Assembly: GCF_900156805.1 (NCBI RefSeq) | Contig: NZ_FTOQ01000001.1 | Location: forward strand, 372,001-436,000 | Source of the DNA: Roseivivax lentus | GTDB lineage: Bacteria; Pseudomonadota; Alphaproteobacteria; Rhodobacterales; Rhodobacteraceae | DNA length: 64,000 nt | Reading direction: 5' to 3' | Shown: positions 17,656 through 26,332 of the stretch, piece by piece | Position numbering within the stretch: the stretch's first letter is position 1 | Layout: each line of letters opens with the position of its first letter | Program-made: the position numbers and the translations under genes | The notes under the pieces: model-generated | Seen by the model: the letters and a program-made list of their open reading frames with translations, nothing else | Told to the model about the DNA's origin: nothing | The model's database searches: none

Positions 17656-19362
17656 ATGACTGACGCAACCAACGATCCCGCCGCGACCGCAGGGCCGACA
17701 CCCGATCAGGCCCGGCGCGCCGATGCCGCCGACCGCGCAGCCGGCGCACCGATGCTGGCCGCCGACGGCACGCCGCTGAAGAAATCGCTCGCCCGGTCCC
17801 TGCGGATCCAGAAGGCCCGCGCACTGATGCTGGTCGCGCCGCTTCTGATCTTCGTGCTGGTGACCTTCATCGCGCCCATCGGCGACATGCTGTTCCGCTC
17901 CGTCGAGAACCAGATCGTCTCGGAAACCCTGCCGCGCACCACCGCGCGGATCGACCAGTGGGACGCCACTTCCGGCGATGCGCCGGACGAGCAGATGTTC
18001 GAGGCGCTGTTCTACGACCTCTTCATCGCCGAGGCCCGCAAGGAGCATACCCGCCTTGGCACGCGTCTGAACTACGAACAGACCGGCATGTCGTCGCTGT
18101 TCCGCCGCTCGGGCCGGTCGCTCGACGACATTTCGGACGTCTATCTCGACCAGTTCGAGGACCTGAACGAGGCCTGGGACGAAGGCCGCCCCTGGGCCGA
18201 GCTGATGGGCGAGCCCGACTGGATCGCCGATCAGGAAGAATTCGACGCTGCCGAGGCCGAGGGCCGCATGCCCGCCTTCCGGGTGCGCGACGAGATGCTG
18301 GAGCTTCTGCCCCGCGCCGCCGCCACCTACGAGACCTTCGCGCGCTTCGCCCAGACCGAGGACGAGGACAGCCCGCTCGAGGAAGAGCCCTGGGGCCTCG
18401 TGCACACGGCGCTTTATTACGACCTGATGGAGGCGGATGTCTCGGGCTATAACGGTCCGCAGGCGGCGCTTCTGAAAGAGGCCGACGCGGCCGTCGCCGA
18501 ATTCGAGACGGTGAATTTCAAGGAAGGCATGCTCGCCATCGACAAGGACTGGGGCTCGGTCGAGACCTGGACCACGCTGCAGATGTATTCGCCCGATTAC
18601 ACTTCGGGTTACTTCCTGAACGCGGTCGACATGCAGAAGACCGCGGACGGCCCGGCCCTGCGGGACGCCGATGAACGCATCTACGGGCTGCTCTTCAAGC
18701 GCACGCTCTTCATGTCGCTGGTCATCACCTTCAGCTGCATCGCGCTGGCCTATCCGGTCGCCTACCTCTTGTCGAACCTTCCCGCGCGCACGGCGAACCT
18801 TCTGATGATCCTCGTGCTCTTGCCGTTCTGGACCTCGCTTCTGGTGCGGACCTCGGCGTGGAAGGTGATGTTGCAGCAACAGGGGGTGATCAACGATGTC
18901 CTCGTCTGGCTGGGCATCGTCGCCGATGACAGTCGATTGGTGATGATCAACAACCAGTTCGGCACGATCGTCGCCATGACGCATATCCTGCTGCCCTTCA
19001 TGATCCTGCCGATGTATTCGGTGATGTCGACGATCCCGCCCTCCTATGTGCGCGCCGCGAAATCGCTGGGCGCGACCAACTGGACGGCCTTCTGGCGGGT
19101 CTATTTCCCGCAATCGGTGCCGGGCATCGGCGCGGGCTCGATCCTCGTCTTCATCCTGTCGATCGGCTACTACATCACGCCCGAGATCGTCGGCGGCACC
19201 ACCGGTACCTTCATCTCGAACCGGATCGCCTATCACATCTCGTCATCGCTGAACTGGGGCCTCGCGGCCGCGCTCGGCTCGATCCTGCTGGTGGTCGTCC
19301 TCGTGCTCTACTGGGCCTATGACCGCATCGTCGGCATCGACAACGTCAAGCTGGGAGGCTGA
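17656..19362 (+). CDS. ABC transporter permease (PotB-like) with large periplasmic insertion
   Basis: A 568-residue permease, about twice the usual PotB size (roughly 280-300). A cytoplasmic N-terminal tail (1-54) leads to TM1 (about 56-76). Then come about 265 mostly hydrophilic, acidic residues (80-345) before the next membrane segment at about 350, followed by the normal permease core. The ATPase-contact EAA loop is intact (AAKSLGATNWTAFWRVYFP, about 468-486). By topology the inserted stretch between TM1 and TM2 should be periplasmic, where it could meet the binding protein. It is 3 bp downstream of the DUF1330 gene and 3 bp upstream of the second permease. Confidence 0.87.
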   Translation: MTDATNDPAATAGPTPDQARRADAADRAAGAPMLAADGTPLKKSLARSLRIQKARALMLVAPLLIFVLVTFIAPIGDMLFRSVENQIVSETLPRTTARIDQWDATSGDAPDEQMFEALFYDLFIAEARKEHTRLGTRLNYEQTGMSSLFRRSGRSLDDISDVYLDQFEDLNEAWDEGRPWAELMGEPDWIADQEEFDAAEAEGRMPAFRVRDEMLELLPRAAATYETFARFAQTEDEDSPLEEEPWGLVHTALYYDLMEADVSGYNGPQAALLKEADAAVAEFETVNFKEGMLAIDKDWGSVETWTTLQMYSPDYTSGYFLNAVDMQKTADGPALRDADERIYGLLFKRTLFMSLVITFSCIALAYPVAYLLSNLPARTANLLMILVLLPFWTSLLVRTSAWKVMLQQQGVINDVLVWLGIVADDSRLVMINNQFGTIVAMTHILLPFMILPMYSVMSTIPPSYVRAAKSLGATNWTAFWRVYFPQSVPGIGAGSILVFILSIGYYITPEIVGGTTGTFISNRIAYHISSSLNWGLAAALGSILLVVVLVLYWAYDRIVGIDNVKLGG

Positions 19363-19365
19363 ACC

Positions 19366-20556
19366 ATGAGTGATGTCGTTCTTACCGAAGCGAAGACCCA
19401 GCCCATCGGCTTCACCGCCGGCGTGGTCGGGGCGGCGGGCGCTTTCTTCGGCCTCTTCGTCGGCACCGCGCAAGGCTCGGGCCTTCTCGGGATCGTGCTC
19501 GGGGCGGTCATCTGCGGCGCGCTCGCGGTGCTGGCGGTCCAGATCCTCGGCACCGAGATGGAGAAGACGTTCAAATACGCCCTGATCGCGGTCTTCGCCG
19601 TGGCGGGCTTCCTCTTCGGGCAATTGCCGGGACTGATCGTGCTGGGCCTCTTCGGCTGGTTCCTCGGCTGGTTCATCTACTGGATCGGCCGCCGCCGCTA
19701 CCGTGAGAAGCTGGTGCCCTACCTGACCGGCGGGCAGGTGCTGTGGCATTACACATTCCGCGTTCTCTGCGGCGCGATCCTGGTGTTCCTGATCACACCG
19801 ATCCTCGTGGTGATGCCGCTGTCGTTCAACGCCGAGGACTTCTTCACCTTCACGCCCGAGATGCTGCGCCTCGATCCCGAGGGCTACAGCCTCAAGCATT
19901 ACCGCGACTTCCTGACCAATTCCGAATGGACGAGTGCCGTCTGGAACTCGGTGCGCGTGGCCCCGGTGGCGACGCTGATCTCGGTGACGCTGGGCACGCT
20001 CGCGGCGATCGGTCTGTCGCAAAGCCACGTCCCCGGACGTCAGGCGATCATGGCGATCCTGATCTCGCCGATGATCGTGCCGCTCATCATCTCGGCCACC
20101 GGCATGTACTTCTTCTACTCGAAGATCGGCATCGTCGGCACCTATTGGGGCGTTGTTCTGGCCCACGCGGTGTTGGGCATTCCCTTCGTCATCATCACCG
20201 TGACGGCGACGCTGGTGGGCTTCGACAAGAGCCTCGTGCGGGCCTCGGCCAATCTGGGCGCGAACCCGGTGCGGACCTTCTTCAAGGTGCAGATGCCGCT
20301 CATCCTGCCTGGCGTGATCTCGGGCGGCCTCTTCGCCTTCATCACCTCGTTCGACGAGGTGGTCGTGGTGATCTTCATCGGCTCTGCCGAGCTGCAGACG
20401 CTGCCCTGGCAGATGTTCACCGGCCTGCGCGAGCAGATCTCGCCGACCATTCTGGCGGCGGCGACGATCCTCGTCTGTATCTCGATCTGCCTTCTGGCCA
20501 CGGTCGAGGTGCTGCGCCGCCGCTCCGAACGCCTGCGCGGCCTGAGCCCGAGCTGA
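19366..20556 (+). CDS. ABC transporter permease (PotC-like) with extra N-terminal membrane segments
   Basis: A 396-residue permease. The last ~265 residues are a standard PotC-like unit, with the EAA loop at RASANLGANPVRTFFKVQMP (about 296-315). The first ~125 residues add about four hydrophobic helices (around 15-35, 40-60, 68-84, 86-104) and a basic loop (GRRRYREK) that ordinary PotC proteins lack. It pairs with the upstream permease to form the channel. The gene ends one base before the App1-type phosphatase gene. Confidence 0.87.
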   Translation: MSDVVLTEAKTQPIGFTAGVVGAAGAFFGLFVGTAQGSGLLGIVLGAVICGALAVLAVQILGTEMEKTFKYALIAVFAVAGFLFGQLPGLIVLGLFGWFLGWFIYWIGRRRYREKLVPYLTGGQVLWHYTFRVLCGAILVFLITPILVVMPLSFNAEDFFTFTPEMLRLDPEGYSLKHYRDFLTNSEWTSAVWNSVRVAPVATLISVTLGTLAAIGLSQSHVPGRQAIMAILISPMIVPLIISATGMYFFYSKIGIVGTYWGVVLAHAVLGIPFVIITVTATLVGFDKSLVRASANLGANPVRTFFKVQMPLILPGVISGGLFAFITSFDEVVVVIFIGSAELQTLPWQMFTGLREQISPTILAAATILVCISICLLATVEVLRRRSERLRGLSPS

Positions 20557-20557
20557 C

Positions 20558-21526
20558 ATGGTCAAGGCGCGGCTCGCACGGGTCCTGCATCCCGTCGAGC
20601 GCGCGCTCGACCGCCTGAGGCCCGCGCGTCGCCGCGAGGACCTCGTCATCGACCCCTATCTCGGCTACGCCACGCCCTCGGAGATCATTCTCCGGGGGCG
20701 TGTGCTGACCGCGCTGCGCCGCACCGCCCCCGATCCCGACGGGTCGTGGTGGACAAACCTGCGGCAGATGGTGTCGCTGTTCCTGACCTCCGAGGTGGCG
20801 GAGGTGCCGGTGCGCTGCGGCGATGTGACCGCCATCACCGACGAGGAAGGCTATTTCGACCTGCACCTGCCGCGCGGCGATGCGGCACCGGGCTGGGTGG
20901 GGTTCGACGTGACGCTCGACGGGGAAGGCCGCCGGCTCGAGGCGCTGGTCGTCGGGCCCGATGCCCCCTTCGGCGTGATCTCGGATATCGACGACACGTT
21001 GCTGGAGACCGGGGCCTATTCGCTGGCGCGCAACCTATGGACCTCGCTCACCGGTAGCACCGCGACGCGGCACGTCTTTCCCGATGCCGTGGCGCTGATG
21101 AAGGGGTTCCGGGCCGCCGGTGCGCCGGTCTTCTTCGTCTCCTCCTCGCCGTGGAACCTGCACCATTTCCTGCGCGAGATCTTCCGCCGCCACGACATGC
21201 CGAAAGCGCCGATCTTCCTGCGCGACCTGGGGCTGTCGCGGACGCAGTTCATCTCGGGAACGCATGGCGATCACAAGGGCAGCGCGGTGGATGCGATCCT
21301 CGCGGCGCATCCCGGCCTGCCCTTCGTGCTGGTGGGCGATACCGGCCAGCACGATCCGCCGGTCTATCTGGCAGCCGCTCAGCGGCACCCGGGGCGCATC
21401 GTCCGCGCCATCTTCCGCGAGCCCGGCAAGGGTGCCTATGCCAAGGATGCCGCCGCGATGGAGGCGCTGCGGGCGCTGGAGGTGAGGGTCGAGAGCGGGC
21501 GGGATTACTCGGCGATAGACGTGTAG
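20558..21526 (+). CDS. App1-type phosphatidate phosphatase (DUF2183)
   Basis: A 322-residue protein with the App1 phosphatase catalytic domain. The HAD-like motif is SDIDDTLLET (about 142-151), followed by FFVSSSPWNLHHFLREIF (about 191-208) and LVGDTGQHDPPVY (about 263-275), all conserved in the family. Yeast App1 dephosphorylates phosphatidate; bacterial substrates are not well known. No signal peptide is apparent. The start is one base after the stop of the second permease gene, so it is probably translated from the transporter message, although a functional link is not obvious. Confidence 0.85.
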   Translation: MVKARLARVLHPVERALDRLRPARRREDLVIDPYLGYATPSEIILRGRVLTALRRTAPDPDGSWWTNLRQMVSLFLTSEVAEVPVRCGDVTAITDEEGYFDLHLPRGDAAPGWVGFDVTLDGEGRRLEALVVGPDAPFGVISDIDDTLLETGAYSLARNLWTSLTGSTATRHVFPDAVALMKGFRAAGAPVFFVSSSPWNLHHFLREIFRRHDMPKAPIFLRDLGLSRTQFISGTHGDHKGSAVDAILAAHPGLPFVLVGDTGQHDPPVYLAAAQRHPGRIVRAIFREPGKGAYAKDAAAMEALRALEVRVESGRDYSAIDV

Positions 21527-21537
21527 GCGCGACGGGG

Positions 21538-21562
21538 GCCAGCGCCGGACCGGCGGGCTGGC
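21538..21562 (+). terminator. GC-rich hairpin after the App1-type gene
   Basis: GCCAGCGCCG pairs with CGGCG and GCTGGC with a small bulge. It lacks a T run, so its role as the end of the transporter operon is tentative. The rest of the 208-bp gap up to the TauE gene shows nothing I can name. Confidence 0.4.
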
Positions 21563-21734
21563 GCGGCGCTCTGTGCTTTAGAGTGTCGCGTCATTGCGCC
21601 GCTCGGTCTGGGCGCCATTCGGATACAAAACGTCAGACCGGTGGGGCCGGCTCATGCCGGAGGCATGCGTTCCGCATGACCGCTTTCTGGGCACCTTGGG
21701 TGCTGTTCCGGCTCACCACTTCAGGTCTCTAAGC

Positions 21735-22571
21735 TCAGCCGACGCCCGAGATCAGGTCCATGCCCATCCGCACGGCGGTGACCAGCAGGAAGAACCCGAA
21801 GGCCAGCCGCAGCGCGCGCGGCGGGATGGCATGGGCGATGGCGACGCCCACGCGGGCGAACAGCGTCGAGAGCGGAATGATGACCACGGCCAGAAGCACG
21901 TTCACGTAGCCCAGCGAGAAGGGCGGCAGCCCCTCCGCGCCCCATCCGGTGATGACGTAGATCACCGAGGCGGGCAGGCCGATCAGGAAGCCGATGGCCG
22001 CGGAGGTGCCTACCGCCTTGCGGATGTCGTAGCCGAGGAAGTTCAGAAGCGGCACGCAGACCGTGCCGCCGCCGATCCCCATCATCGCCGACACGCCGCC
22101 CGCGAAGACGCCGAACCCGGCCCAGACCGGCTTCGAGAAGCTGCGCGGCGCGATCTCGGGGTCGGGATTGCGCAGGATCATGTTGCCCGCGACGAACAGG
22201 GCCACCGCCGTGAAGACCGCGATCAGCACGTAGCCCGACACGAGCCCGCCCAGAACCGATCCCAGCACGACGCCCACGAGGATCGCCGGGGCCCAGAGCT
22301 TCAGCACCGCGAAATCGATGGAGCCCTTCTTGTAGTGACCCCAGCTCGACGAGATCGAGGTGAAGACGATGGTCGACAGCGACGTGCCCACCGCGACCTG
22401 CATGATGAGCGCGGGGTCCATGTCGGTCAGCGACAGGGCGAGGTAGAGGCCCGGGACGATGACGATGCCGCCGCCCACCCCCAGAAGCCCCGCCAGCGTG
22501 CCGCCGACGATGCCGGATCCCGCCGCGACCGCGGCCAATGTCAGAAGCGTCGATGTATCGAGGCCCTCCAT
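21735..22571 (-). CDS. TauE/SafE family sulfite/organosulfonate-type permease
   Basis: A 278-residue membrane protein with about eight hydrophobic segments in two repeats. Each repeat has the glycine-rich family motif: GGTLAGLLGVGGGIVIVPGL near the N terminus and GGVSAMMGIGGGTVCVPLL in the second half. The family moves sulfite, sulfoacetate, taurine-derived anions or similar small organic anions, mostly outward. The ATG at 22571 has GGAGGA five bases upstream, so it is preferred to one 18 bp further out. It follows ilvE on the same strand but is separated from it by a terminator. Confidence 0.87.
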   Translation of the reverse strand: MEGLDTSTLLTLAAVAAGSGIVGGTLAGLLGVGGGIVIVPGLYLALSLTDMDPALIMQVAVGTSLSTIVFTSISSSWGHYKKGSIDFAVLKLWAPAILVGVVLGSVLGGLVSGYVLIAVFTAVALFVAGNMILRNPDPEIAPRSFSKPVWAGFGVFAGGVSAMMGIGGGTVCVPLLNFLGYDIRKAVGTSAAIGFLIGLPASVIYVITGWGAEGLPPFSLGYVNVLLAVVIIPLSTLFARVGVAIAHAIPPRALRLAFGFFLLVTAVRMGMDLISGVG

Positions 22572-22631
22572 GGGGTCCTCCTTCGTCATTTTTGTATGCA
22601 GATGTGCGCTGAGATAGCCCAGGGCGCGCCG

Positions 22632-22664
22632 AAAGAAAACGCCCGGTCCTTGCAAACCGGGCGT
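22632..22664 (-). terminator. Rho-independent terminator of ilvE
   Basis: Read on the minus strand: a 9-bp stem ACGCCCGGT / ACCGGGCGT (22656-22664 and 22639-22647), then TTTTCTTTC. It separates ilvE from the TauE gene. Confidence 0.88.
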
Positions 22665-22698
22665 GCGTTCCTGCCAAGCGGCGGAGGATGCGGCGGGA

Positions 22699-23568
22699 TC
22701 AGGCCCGGACGAGGTCCTCGTAGCTCTGGGCAATGTCGCGGGTCATTGCGCCGACCTCGAAATTGTAATCGCCGATCTGGCCCACCGGGGTGACCTCGGC
22801 GGCGGTGCCGGTCAGCCAGCACTGCTCGAAGCCCTCGAGCTCCTCGGGCATGATGACCCGCTCATGCACCTTGACCTGCTTTTCCTCGAGCATGCCGATC
22901 ACGGTCTGGCGCGTCAGCCCGTTGAGGAAGCAATCGGGTTTCGGCGTATGCACTTCGCCGTCCTTCACGAAGAAGATGTTGGCGCCGGTCGCCTCGGCCA
23001 CGTAGCCGCGGTAATCCATGAAGAGCGCGTCCGAGCAGCCCTTCGCCTCGGCGGCATGTTTCGAGGTGGTGCAGATCATGTAGAGGCCCGCCGCCTTGGC
23101 GTGGACCGGGATCGTCTCGGGCGAGGGACGCTTCCACTTGGAGATGTCGAGCTTGGCGCCCTTCATCTTGGCGTCGCCGTAATAGCTGCCCCATTCCCAG
23201 GCCGCAATCGCCACCCGCACGGGGTTCCGCGCCGAGGCGACGCCCATGTCCTCGCCCGCGCCGCGCCACGCCACCGCGCGCACATAGGCGTCGGTCAGGC
23301 CGTTGGCCGCCAGCACGTCCATCTTGGCGGCCTCGATCTCGTCGACGGTGTAGGGGATCTGGAAGTCGAGCTCTCCGGCGGAAAAGTGCAGCCGTTCGGA
23401 ATGCTTGCGCGACAGGAAGATCTTGCCGTTATAGGCGCGCTCGCCCTCGAAGACGGAGCTGGCGTAATGCAGCGCGTGGGTCAGCACATGCACGTTGGCC
23501 GCGCGCCAGTCGACCAGCTGGCCGTCCATCCAGATTTTCCCGTCGCGGTCGTCATAAGCTCCGGCCAT
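22699..23568 (-). CDS. ilvE: Branched-chain amino acid aminotransferase
   Basis: A 289-residue fold-type IV PLP enzyme that transaminates 2-oxo acids to leucine, isoleucine and valine, and the reverse. The catalytic lysine is K158 in PVHAKAAGLY, with Glu192 in AEATGANIFF contacting the PLP nitrogen and TGTAAEVTPV near the C terminus for phosphate binding. An AGGGAG ribosome site supports the ATG at 23568; an in-frame ATG at 23673 would add 35 non-family residues. It is divergent from petP, the same arrangement I recall from Rhodobacter, and has its own terminator. Confidence 0.94.
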   Translation of the reverse strand: MAGAYDDRDGKIWMDGQLVDWRAANVHVLTHALHYASSVFEGERAYNGKIFLSRKHSERLHFSAGELDFQIPYTVDEIEAAKMDVLAANGLTDAYVRAVAWRGAGEDMGVASARNPVRVAIAAWEWGSYYGDAKMKGAKLDISKWKRPSPETIPVHAKAAGLYMICTTSKHAAEAKGCSDALFMDYRGYVAEATGANIFFVKDGEVHTPKPDCFLNGLTRQTVIGMLEEKQVKVHERVIMPEELEGFEQCWLTGTAAEVTPVGQIGDYNFEVGAMTRDIAQSYEDLVRA

Positions 23569-23727
23569 TGGTCTACTCCCTCTGCGCATGCGGCGCATTT
23601 CCATAAGTTGCGTGAGATACGTCCGATGCGGACATAAAATTTCACAAAAACTGAGATTCGCTATCATTGGCACCTTGGAATGTCAACAAGACTGACTTAA
23701 CCTGTGCCGAAAATACGAGGGACCGGC

Positions 23728-24240
23728 ATGGCCGACGCGGACCGCAATGCACCCATCGGGGGCGAGACCCTGCTTTTCCTGACGGACGAACAACTCCGGC
23801 AGGGCATCGAGGCGATGTTCTTCGCCTATCGCGGCTTCACCGCCGATCCCGATCGGATCCTCGCGGAATATTCCTATGGCCGGGCGCATCACCGGGCGCT
23901 GCATTTCATCAACGGCGCGCCGGGCACGACGGTCAACAACCTGATGTCGATCCTCGGTGTCACGAAGCAATCGCTGAACCGTGTCTTGCGCACGCTGATC
24001 GGGGACGGTCTGGTGGAAAGCCGGGTGGGACGCTCGGACAAGCGCGAACGGCACCTCACCCTGACCGAGAAGGGGGCGGAGCTGGAACGCGCCCTGTCGG
24101 ACGCGCAGCGCGCGCGGATGCGCCGGGCCTACCGCGATGCGGGACCCGAGGCGGTCAGCGGGTTCAAGCGCGTGCTCGAGGCGATGATGGACCCCGAGAT
24201 GAAGCGGCAATATTCCGCGCTGAGGGAGGGACGGGGATGA
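23728..24240 (+). CDS. petP: MarR family regulator PetP
   Basis: A 170-residue winged-helix regulator. The DNA-binding part is at about 60-105: NLMSILGVTKQSLNRVLRTL contains the recognition helix and the wing follows at GRSDKRERHLTLTEKG. The next gene is a response regulator overlapping by 4 bp, and ilvE is divergent; this matches the petP-petR locus of Rhodobacter capsulatus, where both genes are needed for normal growth and cytochrome bc1 production. The ATG at 23728 has GAGGGA upstream; a GTG at 23704 is less likely. The petABC genes are not next to it here. Confidence 0.85.
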   Translation: MADADRNAPIGGETLLFLTDEQLRQGIEAMFFAYRGFTADPDRILAEYSYGRAHHRALHFINGAPGTTVNNLMSILGVTKQSLNRVLRTLIGDGLVESRVGRSDKRERHLTLTEKGAELERALSDAQRARMRRAYRDAGPEAVSGFKRVLEAMMDPEMKRQYSALREGRG

Positions 24241-24938
24241 GCGATCCCGATGCACATCTCTTGATCGTCGACGACGACGAACGGATTCGCGGGCTCTTGC
24301 AGAAATTCCTGATGCGGCACGGGTTCCTCGTATCGGCGGCGCGCGATGCGGGCCATGCCCGGCGGATCCTCGCGGGGCTCGATTTCGACCTCATCGTGCT
24401 CGACGTGATGATGCCGGGCGAGGACGGGGTGAGCCTGACGCGGTTCATCCGGGAAAAATCCGCGACGCCGATCCTTCTGCTGACCGCGCGGGCCGAGACC
24501 GAGGACCGCATCGCCGGGCTCGAGGCCGGGGCGGACGATTACCTCGCCAAGCCCTTCGAGCCGAAGGAGCTGCTGCTGAGGATCAACGCGATCCTGCGGC
24601 GCATGCCCGAGGTGGAGCCCGAAACCGCGCAGCCCAAGGTGATCTCGCTGGGGCCCATCCGCTACGACGTGGAGCGCGGCGAGATGTGGCGCGGCGAGGA
24701 CCCGGTGCGGCTGACCGCGACCGAGGCGCAGCTCATGCGGATCTTCTGCAAGACGCCGGGCACGGCGCTGTCGCGCAACCAGCTGGTGGAGGAGCTGGGC
24801 CGCGACAAGGGCCAGGCCCAGGAACGCGCGGTCGACGTGCAAATCACCCGGTTGCGCCGCAAGCTCGAGGTCAACCCGAAGGAGCCGCGCTACCTGCAGA
24901 CCGTGCGCGGGGCTGGCTACATGCTGTCGCCGGATTGA
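24237..24938 (+). CDS. petR: OmpR-family response regulator PetR
   Basis: A 233-residue two-component response regulator. The receiver domain has the acidic pocket DDD at 12-14, the phospho-acceptor Asp56 in VLDVMMP, Thr83 in LTAR and Lys105 in AKPFEPKELL. The C-terminal winged helix (about 135-232) has the OmpR DNA-binding helix in AVDVQITRLRRKLE. The start overlaps petP (ATGA). No sensor kinase gene lies nearby, so its kinase must be elsewhere. In R. capsulatus the orthologous gene is essential; the same may hold here. Confidence 0.9.
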   Translation: MSDPDAHLLIVDDDERIRGLLQKFLMRHGFLVSAARDAGHARRILAGLDFDLIVLDVMMPGEDGVSLTRFIREKSATPILLLTARAETEDRIAGLEAGADDYLAKPFEPKELLLRINAILRRMPEVEPETAQPKVISLGPIRYDVERGEMWRGEDPVRLTATEAQLMRIFCKTPGTALSRNQLVEELGRDKGQAQERAVDVQITRLRRKLEVNPKEPRYLQTVRGAGYMLSPD

Positions 24939-24945
24939 GCGGGGG

Positions 24946-25001
24946 AGGCGCCGCCCCGGCATCGAGCCGGGACGGCGCCTGCGAGAGACGCTGTCTCTCG
25001 C
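24946..25001 (+). terminator. Tandem strong hairpins after petR
   Basis: First stem: 15 bp with one mismatch (24946-24960 with 24966-24980, loop ATCGA). Second: GCGAGAGAC (24981-24989) with GTCTCTCGC (24993-25001), loop GCT. No long T run follows, only GGAGGTATTTCCGG. Probably the end of the petPR transcript. The remaining 150 bp up to the HDAC gene hold nothing clear. Confidence 0.65.
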
Positions 25002-25152
25002 GCTCTCTGGAGGTATTTCCGGTCCGGCCGTGACTGGGGCGGAGCGCTCCGGTCCCGGGCTGGGACACGCGGGCGGGCAGAGGCGTTTGCGTTTCGCGGT
25101 TGTTCCCGGCGGCCATTCGCGGTTTCCTGCGGCGCGACCGACGGAGGCAATC

Positions 25153-26079
25153 ATGGCAACGGCACTCATCACCCACGACGCGGCCCTGCGGCACGTCACG
25201 CCCGACGGGCACCCGGAACGGGTGGCGCGGATCGAACATTTGCTGCATGCGCTGGCCGGCTTCGACCTCGTGCGCGTCGCGGCGCAGATCGCGGGCGACG
25301 AGGAGATCGAGCGGTGCCATCCGGCCAGCTATATCGGCTCGCTCGAGCGCCACGCGCCCTCGCGCGGGTTTCACCAGGTCGATGGCGACACCTTCCTCTC
25401 GCCCGGCAGCCTCGAGGCGGCGCGGCGCGGCGTGGGCGGCGTGGTCGAGGCCGTGGACATGGTGGTGGGCGGCAAGGTGGGCAACGCCTTCGTCGCCATG
25501 CGCCCGCCCGGCCACCATGCGGAGCGGCAGACCGCCATGGGGTTCTGTTTCTTCGGCAACGCGGCGATCGGGGCGAAGTACGCGCTCGACGTGCTGGGAT
25601 TGTCCCGCGTCGCGGTGGTCGATTTCGACGTGCATCACGGCAATGGCACGCAGGATCTACTGTGGCACGAGAAGCGCACGCTGTTCGTCTCGTCGCATCA
25701 ATCGCCGCTCTGGCCCGGCAGCGGCGAGCCGCACGAGACCGGCGCGCATGACAACGTGCTGAACGTGCCGCTGCCGCCGGGATCGGACGGGGCACGGATG
25801 CGCGCGGTCTACGAGGATCGCGTCTTCCCGCGTCTGCGGGCCTTCGAGCCCGAGCTGGTCATCCTCTCTGCGGGCTTCGATGCGCATCGCGCCGATCCGC
25901 TCGCAAACCTCGACTGGGAGACCGAGGATTTCGCCTGGGTGACCGAGCAGCTCTGCGCCATCGCCGCTGAGGTCTGCGGGGGGCGCGTGGTCTCGACACT
26001 GGAGGGCGGCTATGATCTTCAGGCGCTCAGCGAGGCAGGCGCCGCGCATGTGACCGCATTGATGGAGGCAGGCCGATGA
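25153..26079 (+). CDS. Histone deacetylase-family (acetylpolyamine amidohydrolase-like) hydrolase
   Basis: A 308-residue zinc hydrolase of the arginase-deacetylase fold. The twin histidines RPPGHHAE (His121/122) and the zinc-binding [10 protein letters not shown] (157-166; Asp159 and His161) are intact, and a third zinc Asp lies in [11 protein letters not shown]. Bacterial members deacetylate acetylpolyamines or other N-acyl amines. GGAGG five bases before the ATG confirms the start. It overlaps xseB by 4 bp and heads an HDAC - xseB - ispA - dxs cluster that is common in alphaproteobacteria. The actual substrate is unknown. Confidence 0.9.
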   Translation: MATALITHDAALRHVTPDGHPERVARIEHLLHALAGFDLVRVAAQIAGDEEIERCHPASYIGSLERHAPSRGFHQVDGDTFLSPGSLEAARRGVGGVVEAVDMVVGGKVGNAFVAMRPPGHHAERQTAMGFCFFGNAAIGAKYALDVLGLSRVAVVDFDVHHGNGTQDLLWHEKRTLFVSSHQSPLWPGSGEPHETGAHDNVLNVPLPPGSDGARMRAVYEDRVFPRLRAFEPELVILSAGFDAHRADPLANLDWETEDFAWVTEQLCAIAAEVCGGRVVSTLEGGYDLQALSEAGAAHVTALMEAGR

Positions 26080-26324
26080 GTGAGACAGACACCCCCGTCG
26101 AGGAGATGAGCTTCGAGGCCGCGATGCGCGCGCTCGAACAGGTGGTGGGCCAGCTGGAACGCGGGGATGTGCCGCTCGAGGATTCGATCAAGCTTTATGA
26201 GCGGGGGGCCGCGCTGAAGAAGCGATGCGAGCAGAAGCTCAAGGAGGCCGAGGAGAAGGTCGCGGCCATTACCCTCGATGCCGAGGGGCAGCCCGCGGGC
26301 CTGAAACCCGTCGATCCGACATAG
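26076..26324 (+). CDS. xseB: Exodeoxyribonuclease VII small subunit
   Basis: An 82-residue helical protein, normal length. The family pattern is clear: [20 protein letters not shown] followed by [14 protein letters not shown] and a [15 protein letters not shown] helix. XseB forms a complex with XseA (not in the window) that degrades single-stranded DNA in both directions. ATGA overlap with the gene before; the ispA gene begins 8 bp after its stop. Confidence 0.95.
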   Translation: MSETDTPVEEMSFEAAMRALEQVVGQLERGDVPLEDSIKLYERGAALKKRCEQKLKEAEEKVAAITLDAEGQPAGLKPVDPT

Positions 26325-26332
26325 AGGCCCCG

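Noticed and set aside
21563-21734. A tRNA or small RNA gene in the gap between the App1-type and TauE genes
   Set aside because: There are short inverted pieces (for example around GCATGCGTTCCGCATG), but no cloverleaf with a T-loop GGTTCRA and no promoter that I can see.
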